Of a stretch of DNA of 64,000 bases, positions 60,226 through 64,000 are shown piece by piece. The first letter of the stretch is position 1; each line of letters opens with the position of its first letter. The notes beneath the pieces are model-generated. The model was not told where the DNA came from. It saw only the letters and a program-made list of their open reading frames with translations, and did no database searches. A program made the translations under genes and the position numbers. Where the stretch lies: the NCBI RefSeq assembly GCF_001665835.1, contig NZ_LZSX01000073.1, positions 310,001 through 374,000 on the forward strand, in the 5' to 3' direction. Source of the stretch: Mycobacterium colombiense. GTDB taxonomy: Bacteria > Actinomycetota > Actinomycetes > Mycobacteriales > Mycobacteriaceae.

Positions 60226-60575
60226 AGCCCCGGCGTGCCGGGCTCCGTGCCCGTGCTCGCCACGACCATCGCGTAATGGTCGGGGTCCGACATGTCCAAA
60301 TCGAAGCCCCACGGCTTGCCCGGGGCGAGGTCGATGTCGACGTGCGGTGTGAACGAGTAGGGGTTGTGGCTGTAGTCGGAAAACTTGTCCGGCTGATGGT
60401 CCAGGTAATAGATGCTGGTATAGATCGGATTCTGCGCGCTGACGGTGTATCTGACGTGATGCATGACCGGATCATCGGCATGCGCCCGCCCGCTTCCCAC
60501 CAGCAGACCTGCTGCCAGTAGCGAAGCCAACGACACGATGGAGCTGACGCCCATCACTGTCTTCATCGTGGTCAT
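60141..60575 (-). CDS. MmpS-like exported protein
   Basis: A 144-residue protein with an N-terminal hydrophobic segment (IVSLASLLAAGLLVGSGRAHA) that looks like a signal peptide or anchor. The rest resembles the MmpS C-terminal domain: HHVRYTVSAQNPIYTSIYYLDHQPD, then a final LHCDLAVDGAVVVSKDGPKGVLCSL. MmpS proteins help MmpL transporters, but no mmpL is nearby. Its ATG overlaps the crotonase stop (ATGA). It overlaps the TetR gene by 85 bases at the 3' end. Confidence 0.72.
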   Translation of the reverse strand: MTTMKTVMGVSSIVSLASLLAAGLLVGSGRAHADDPVMHHVRYTVSAQNPIYTSIYYLDHQPDKFSDYSHNPYSFTPHVDIDLAPGKPWGFDLDMSDPDHYAMVVASTGTEPGTPGLHCDLAVDGAVVVSKDGPKGVLCSLRNW

Positions 60576-61327
60576 GATGCTCCTCCGGCTGCCGGGCGCG
60601 GTTTGGCGTTGCGGTTCATCACCCGTTCTGCGGCCTGCCAGTGCGGGTCGGCAACCCATAACCGTGCGAAGGATGCTATCGCCTCCTCCGGAGAAACTCC
60701 GCGGATTACCCGCTTTATCTCGGTCGCCGGCAGGCGTGCCAGCGAGCGTGCGACGGCCCGCCAGCCATGGTCGGGCGAGTCGAACGCGCCGCGGGGCACG
60801 ACCTGATCCACCAAGCCGATGCGTTCGGCATCGACCGCGGTAAGTGCGGTTCCCGAGCCGGCCAACAGCAGCGCCTTGCTCTTGCCGACCAGCGCGGCCA
60901 GCCGCTCGGCTCCGCCCCAGGCCGGCATGATCTCGAGCTGCACCTGGTTGAAGGCGATCTTGACGTCGTCGGCGGCCACGCGGATGTCGGCGGCGACGGC
61001 GACTTCGGCCCCGCCGCCGAACGCGTGGCCGTTGAGCGCGGCGATGACCGGAGCGGGGAAATCGGCCAGCTGATCACAGATGGACCGCATCCGCCGGGCC
61101 ATGGCCGCGGCGTCCTCCTCGGTCCGCAGCGCGCTCAATTCCTTGAGGTCGCCGCCGGAGACGAATGCTTTGTCCCCGGCACCCTTGATCACCAGCGCCT
61201 GCGCGCCGGCCGCCGCGTCGAGCGCCTTCTCCAACTGGTCCATGGTGTCCAGGCCGATGGCGTTGCGCGCGTGTGGGCGGTCGATGGTGACCACCGCCAA
61301 CCCGTCGTCGATCTCCAGGTCCACCAT
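60572..61327 (-). CDS. Enoyl-CoA hydratase/isomerase-family protein
   Basis: A 251-residue crotonase. The oxyanion hole GHAFGGGAEVAVAADIRVA includes Glu108, matching the first catalytic Glu of enoyl-CoA hydratase. The second catalytic Glu position reads Gln130 in FNQVQLEIMPAWGG, so it may not be a simple hydratase. ATG 61327 was chosen; the frame is open to 61366. Two GAGAAT-type palindromes lie 29 and 51 bases upstream. It is coupled to the MmpS-like gene. Confidence 0.9.
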   Translation of the reverse strand: MVDLEIDDGLAVVTIDRPHARNAIGLDTMDQLEKALDAAAGAQALVIKGAGDKAFVSGGDLKELSALRTEEDAAAMARRMRSICDQLADFPAPVIAALNGHAFGGGAEVAVAADIRVAADDVKIAFNQVQLEIMPAWGGAERLAALVGKSKALLLAGSGTALTAVDAERIGLVDQVVPRGAFDSPDHGWRAVARSLARLPATEIKRVIRGVSPEEAIASFARLWVADPHWQAAERVMNRNAKPRPAAGGAS

Positions 61328-61355
61328 GTGTGTAATCGCTCCTCGACAGGAACCC

Positions 61356-61370
61356 GATATTGGCATTCTC
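61356..61370. promoter_or_regulatory. GAGAAT-N3-ATTCTC-type palindrome (10 of 12)
   Basis: GATATTGGCATTCTC has one perfect arm and two changes in the other. It is the nearer of two sites between the crotonase gene and the lipoprotein gene. Its start is 22 bases from the start of the second site, or two helical turns. Confidence 0.42.
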
Positions 61371-61377
61371 TTTTCGC

Positions 61378-61392
61378 GAGAATAACATCATC
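61378..61392. promoter_or_regulatory. GAGAAT-N3-ATTCTC-type palindrome (10 of 12), second copy
   Basis: GAGAATAACATCATC has one perfect arm. With the previous site it makes a tandem pair on the same face of the helix. It sits between the crotonase (start 61327) and the lipoprotein (start 61438), so it could serve either. Confidence 0.42.
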
Positions 61393-61437
61393 GCTGCAGG
61401 CTAAAGAACTTTCGTCAGCGAGGATGGAGGTGACCCC

Positions 61438-61857
61438 ATGCGGAACCGAATCGTGGCGGTCGCGGCGGTCTTGACCGTGGCTTTGGTTGGCGCGTGCACG
61501 TCGCGGCCACCAACCCAAATCGCCAGCACGGCGTCAGTCACCGTGAACGGTAACGACCGGAACTTCCACATCGTGAAGTGCGGCCAGCGGGAGTGGAGTC
61601 GGACGATCGAAATCGGCGGCAACTTTGCCGGCGCCAAACTCGTCATCGACGAGAGCGCGCAACCGGCGACAGTCGAGTCTGTACACATCCAAAACCTGGG
61701 TGGCTTCAGCGGCATGTACTCGCGGGGCGATGGCGGCAGCGCGGACATGAACATGACGGGCGACAAATTCAGCGTCTCCGGCACCGCCAACGGTTACAGA
61801 ACCGACAAACCCGGTGAACCGGCCGACGCCACCTACAAGATCGTCGTGTCGTGCTGA
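61438..61857 (+). CDS. LpqH-family (19-kDa antigen-like) lipoprotein
   Basis: A 139-residue lipoprotein. The signal is VAAVLTVALVGAC, with the lipid-anchored Cys at residue 20. The mature part, SVTVNGNDRNFHIVKCGQREWSRTIEIGG to ATYKIVVSC, matches the mycobacterial 19-kDa lipoprotein family. ATG 61438 follows GGATGGAGG. It lies beside palindromes shared with catabolic genes, which is unusual for a lipoprotein of this family. A role in envelope lipid handling is inferred. Confidence 0.9.
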   Translation: MRNRIVAVAAVLTVALVGACTSRPPTQIASTASVTVNGNDRNFHIVKCGQREWSRTIEIGGNFAGAKLVIDESAQPATVESVHIQNLGGFSGMYSRGDGGSADMNMTGDKFSVSGTANGYRTDKPGEPADATYKIVVSC

Positions 61858-61907
61858 CCACGTCGAACCGGGGTTCGGCGGGGCCACGTTGCGATTAGGC
61901 GCCTGTA

Positions 61908-61922
61908 GAGAATAGTATTCTC
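61908..61922. promoter_or_regulatory. Perfect palindrome GAGAATAGTATTCTC
   Basis: Both six-base arms are perfect around AGT. It ends 22 bases before the amidohydrolase ATG at 61945. TATTCT at 61916-61921 could be a -10, as in the copy at 26400. This is the second perfect site. Confidence 0.6.
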
Positions 61923-61944
61923 ACAAATCAAGAAGGAGGATTTC

Positions 61945-63135
61945 ATGGGGCAGTTGTCGCACCGGGAAGACGTCCCGTTTCCAATCTTTGACGCGGATAA
62001 CCATCTATACGAGCCGCCGGAAGCTCTGACCAAGTTCCTGCCCAAGGAGTACAAGGACTTCGTCCAGTACGTGCAGGTCAACGGGCGGACGAAGATCGCG
62101 ATCCGGGGGCAGATCAGCAACTACATTCCCAACCCGACTTTCGAGGTCGTCGCCCGGCCGGGCGCCTGGGAGGAGTACTTCAAGTTCGGCAACCCGGACG
62201 GGAAGACCAAGCGCGAGCTGTTCGGTGAGCCGATGCGCGCGATCCCGGCGTTCTTCGAGCCCGGCCCGCGCCTCGAGAAGATGAACGAGCTGGGCCTGGA
62301 CCGCACCCTGATGTTCCCGACGCTGGCCAGCCTGCTCGAGGAGCGGCTGCGCGACGACCCGGTCGCCATCCACGTCCTGGTCCATGCGCTGAACGAATGG
62401 CTCGACGAGGTGTGGGGCTTCAACTACCAGAACCGGATCTTCACCACCCCGGTGATCACCCTGCCGATCGTCGAGAAGGCGATCGAGGAGCTGGAATGGG
62501 CGGTCAAGCGCGGTGCGCGTTGCATCCTGGTCCGCCCGGCGCCGGTGCCCGGCTTCCGCGGTCCGCGGTCCTTCGCGCTGCCGGAGTTCGACCCGTTCTG
62601 GGAGCGGGTCGTCGAGCACGACCTGCTGGTCGGGATGCACTCCAGCGACAGCGGCTATTCCCGCTACACCTCCGAGTGGGACGGCGCCGACCAGGAGATG
62701 CTGCCGTTCCAGACCAATGCGATGGGCATCCTCAACGAGTGGCGGCCGATCCAGGACGCGGTGGGGTCATGGGTGATTCACGGCGCGCTGTACCGCCACC
62801 CGAAGCTGAAGGTCGCGATCGTCGAGGCCGGTTCGAAGTGGATGACGCCGCTGCTGGACGGTCTGGCCGAGGTCTTCCGGAAGGCCCCGGAGGCCTTCCC
62901 GAGCGACCCCGTCGAGATGGTGAAGAACCGAATCCACGTCAGCCCGTTCTTCGAGGACGGCATCGACGATCTTGTCAACCTCGTCGGTGTGGATCAGGTG
63001 CTGTACGGCTCGGACTGGCCGCACCCCGAGGGCCTGGCGGAGCCAACGTTCTACGTCAACGCGCTGTCGCACCTGTCCGCTGAGGATCAGGCAAAAATCA
63101 TGGGCGGCAACCTCGGTCGGCTCGTCACGGTGTGA
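61945..63135 (+). CDS. Amidohydrolase (Amidohydro_2/ACMSD-like)
   Basis: A 396-residue amidohydrolase. The N-terminal DADNH (16-20) and the late LYGSDWPHPEG with an intact Asp are the candidate metal and base residues, as in 16822-17967. ATG 61945 follows AAGAAGGAGG. The stop overlaps the acyl-CoA ligase start as GTGA, so the two are one operon. It may decarboxylate or hydrolyse a CoA-linked or free ring product. It is the third amidohydrolase of this type in the window. Confidence 0.9.
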   Translation: MGQLSHREDVPFPIFDADNHLYEPPEALTKFLPKEYKDFVQYVQVNGRTKIAIRGQISNYIPNPTFEVVARPGAWEEYFKFGNPDGKTKRELFGEPMRAIPAFFEPGPRLEKMNELGLDRTLMFPTLASLLEERLRDDPVAIHVLVHALNEWLDEVWGFNYQNRIFTTPVITLPIVEKAIEELEWAVKRGARCILVRPAPVPGFRGPRSFALPEFDPFWERVVEHDLLVGMHSSDSGYSRYTSEWDGADQEMLPFQTNAMGILNEWRPIQDAVGSWVIHGALYRHPKLKVAIVEAGSKWMTPLLDGLAEVFRKAPEAFPSDPVEMVKNRIHVSPFFEDGIDDLVNLVGVDQVLYGSDWPHPEGLAEPTFYVNALSHLSAEDQAKIMGGNLGRLVTV

Positions 63136-64000
63136 CAGCGGCCCCCGCTTGGCAGACCATCCCCGAGATGGTCTCGAGCGCGGCGGACCGGTTCGGCGAC
63201 GCGGAAGCAGTCGTCGACGGTCCGCTGCGCTTGACTTTCAGGCAGGTCGTCGAGCGAATCCGTTGCGCCGCAGGCGCCTTCGCCGACCTCGGCGTGGACA
63301 AGGGTGACCGGGTCGCAATCTGGGCGCCCAATTCGGCCGAGTGGATCATCGCGGCGTTCGGCTTGCTCACCGCGGGTGGCGTGCTCGTCCCGGTCAACAC
63401 GCGGTTCAAGACCGAGGAAGCCGGCGACATCATCGTCCGCAGCAAGGTGAAGGCCGTCCTGGTCCAAAAGGGCTTTCTGGACCAGGATTACACCGCGCCC
63501 GCCGGCGTGCCGGTCATCGACCTGAAGTCCGACTTCCTGTCCAGCGGTTCACCATTCGAGCGACCGGTGAGCGGCACCGACACCTCGGACATCATCTTCA
63601 CGTCGGGCACGACCGGGCGCCCCAAGGGCGCGATGCTGAGCCACGGTCAAACGTTGCGCATGTATGAGGAGTGGGCGACCCTTGCGGACCTGCGCGAGGG
63701 CGACCGCTATTTGCAGATCAACCCGTACTTCCACACCTTCGGGCTGAAGGCAGGTCTCGTCACGTCTTTCCTGCGCGGTGCCACGATGCTGCCCGTCGCG
63801 GTGTTCGACGTCGAGACGGTGGTGGATCTCATTGAACGCGAACGCATCACGATGCTTCCCGGACCGCCGACGCTGTATCACTCGTTGCTGACGGTGCAGG
63901 ACAAGTCCGGGCTGTCGTCATTGCGTGCGGGGGTGACCGGCGCCGCCGACATCCCCGTCGAGCTGATCCGTCGCATCCACGACGAACTGCCGTTCCAGAC
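63132..64000 (+). CDS. Acyl-CoA ligase (FadD-like), cut by window end
   Basis: The first 289 residues of an adenylate-forming acyl-CoA ligase; the C-terminal part lies outside the window. The AMP-binding loop is FTSGTTGRPKGAML. INPYFHTFGLKAG and ITMLPGPPTLYHSLL resemble FadD3-type ligases that activate ring-derived propionates in steroid breakdown; that link is from memory of the family. GTG 63132 overlaps the amidohydrolase stop. It is not listed by simple ORF calling because it has no stop here. Confidence 0.85.
   Translation, partial: MTAAPAWQTIPEMVSSAADRFGDAEAVVDGPLRLTFRQVVERIRCAAGAFADLGVDKGDRVAIWAPNSAEWIIAAFGLLTAGGVLVPVNTRFKTEEAGDIIVRSKVKAVLVQKGFLDQDYTAPAGVPVIDLKSDFLSSGSPFERPVSGTDTSDIIFTSGTTGRPKGAMLSHGQTLRMYEEWATLADLREGDRYLQINPYFHTFGLKAGLVTSFLRGATMLPVAVFDVETVVDLIERERITMLPGPPTLYHSLLTVQDKSGLSSLRAGVTGAADIPVELIRRIHDELPFQ

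Noticed and set aside
1..64000. CRISPR arrays, insertion sequences, rRNA or phage genes
   Set aside because: No repeat-spacer pattern, transposase, integrase or rRNA sequence was seen in any part of the window.

Overview
This is a high-GC actinobacterial window, almost certainly from a Mycobacterium. The evidence is a complete yrbE/mce operon with Mce-associated proteins, an LpqH-type lipoprotein, an MmpS-like protein, five cytochromes P450 with mycobacterial-type small ferredoxins, paired FadE-like acyl-CoA dehydrogenases and many GTG/TTG starts with frequent 4-base ATGA/GTGA gene overlaps. I cannot name the species. No rRNA, tRNA, CRISPR array or insertion sequence was seen.

Layout: (1) 1-9.4 kb: a self-regulating TetR gene, a P450-ferredoxin operon, an opposing P450-ferredoxin pair, and a minus-strand operon of DUF35-thiolase fusion, alpha/beta hydrolase and two beta-hydroxyacid dehydrogenases. 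(2) 9.5-22.1 kb: epimerase, LLM flavin oxidoreductase, a NuoF-like/ferredoxin/acyl-CoA dehydrogenase operon, a run with alpha/beta hydrolase, Rieske ferredoxin and two amidohydrolases, then hydroxyacid dehydrogenase, carboxymuconolactone decarboxylase-like protein and aldehyde dehydrogenase. (3) 22.1-28.6 kb: TetR, a LuxE-like/LuxC-like fatty-acid reductase pair, nitroreductase and a paired acyl-CoA dehydrogenase. (4) 28.6-42.1 kb: membrane esterase, a regulator remnant, SDR, DapB-like dehydrogenase, P450 and TetR, a first Mas pair, an SDR-ferredoxin-P450 set, and aldehyde dehydrogenase with CoA-transferase. (5) 42.4-54.8 kb: the eight-gene mce operon and a second Mas pair. (6) 54.8-64 kb: TetR with a NorE/NorF-like membrane module, P450 and TetR, a crotonase/MmpS-like pair, an LpqH-like lipoprotein, and amidohydrolase with an acyl-CoA ligase cut by the window end.

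The genes read as a lipid or alicyclic catabolic island. Mce/YrbE/Mas would bring in a hydrophobic substrate. P450s with ferredoxins would hydroxylate it. The ligase and CoA-transferase would make CoA thioesters, and dehydrogenases, crotonase, amidohydrolases, hydrolases and the DUF35-thiolase would degrade the chain or rings. The substrate is not visible from sequence.

The strongest unexplained signal is a 15-base palindrome, GAGAAT-N3-ATTCTC. It occurs twice perfectly and seven more times with one or two changes, always between genes and mostly just upstream of catabolic operons. This suggests one regulator controls much of the island. Separate operator candidates lie next to the TetR genes.
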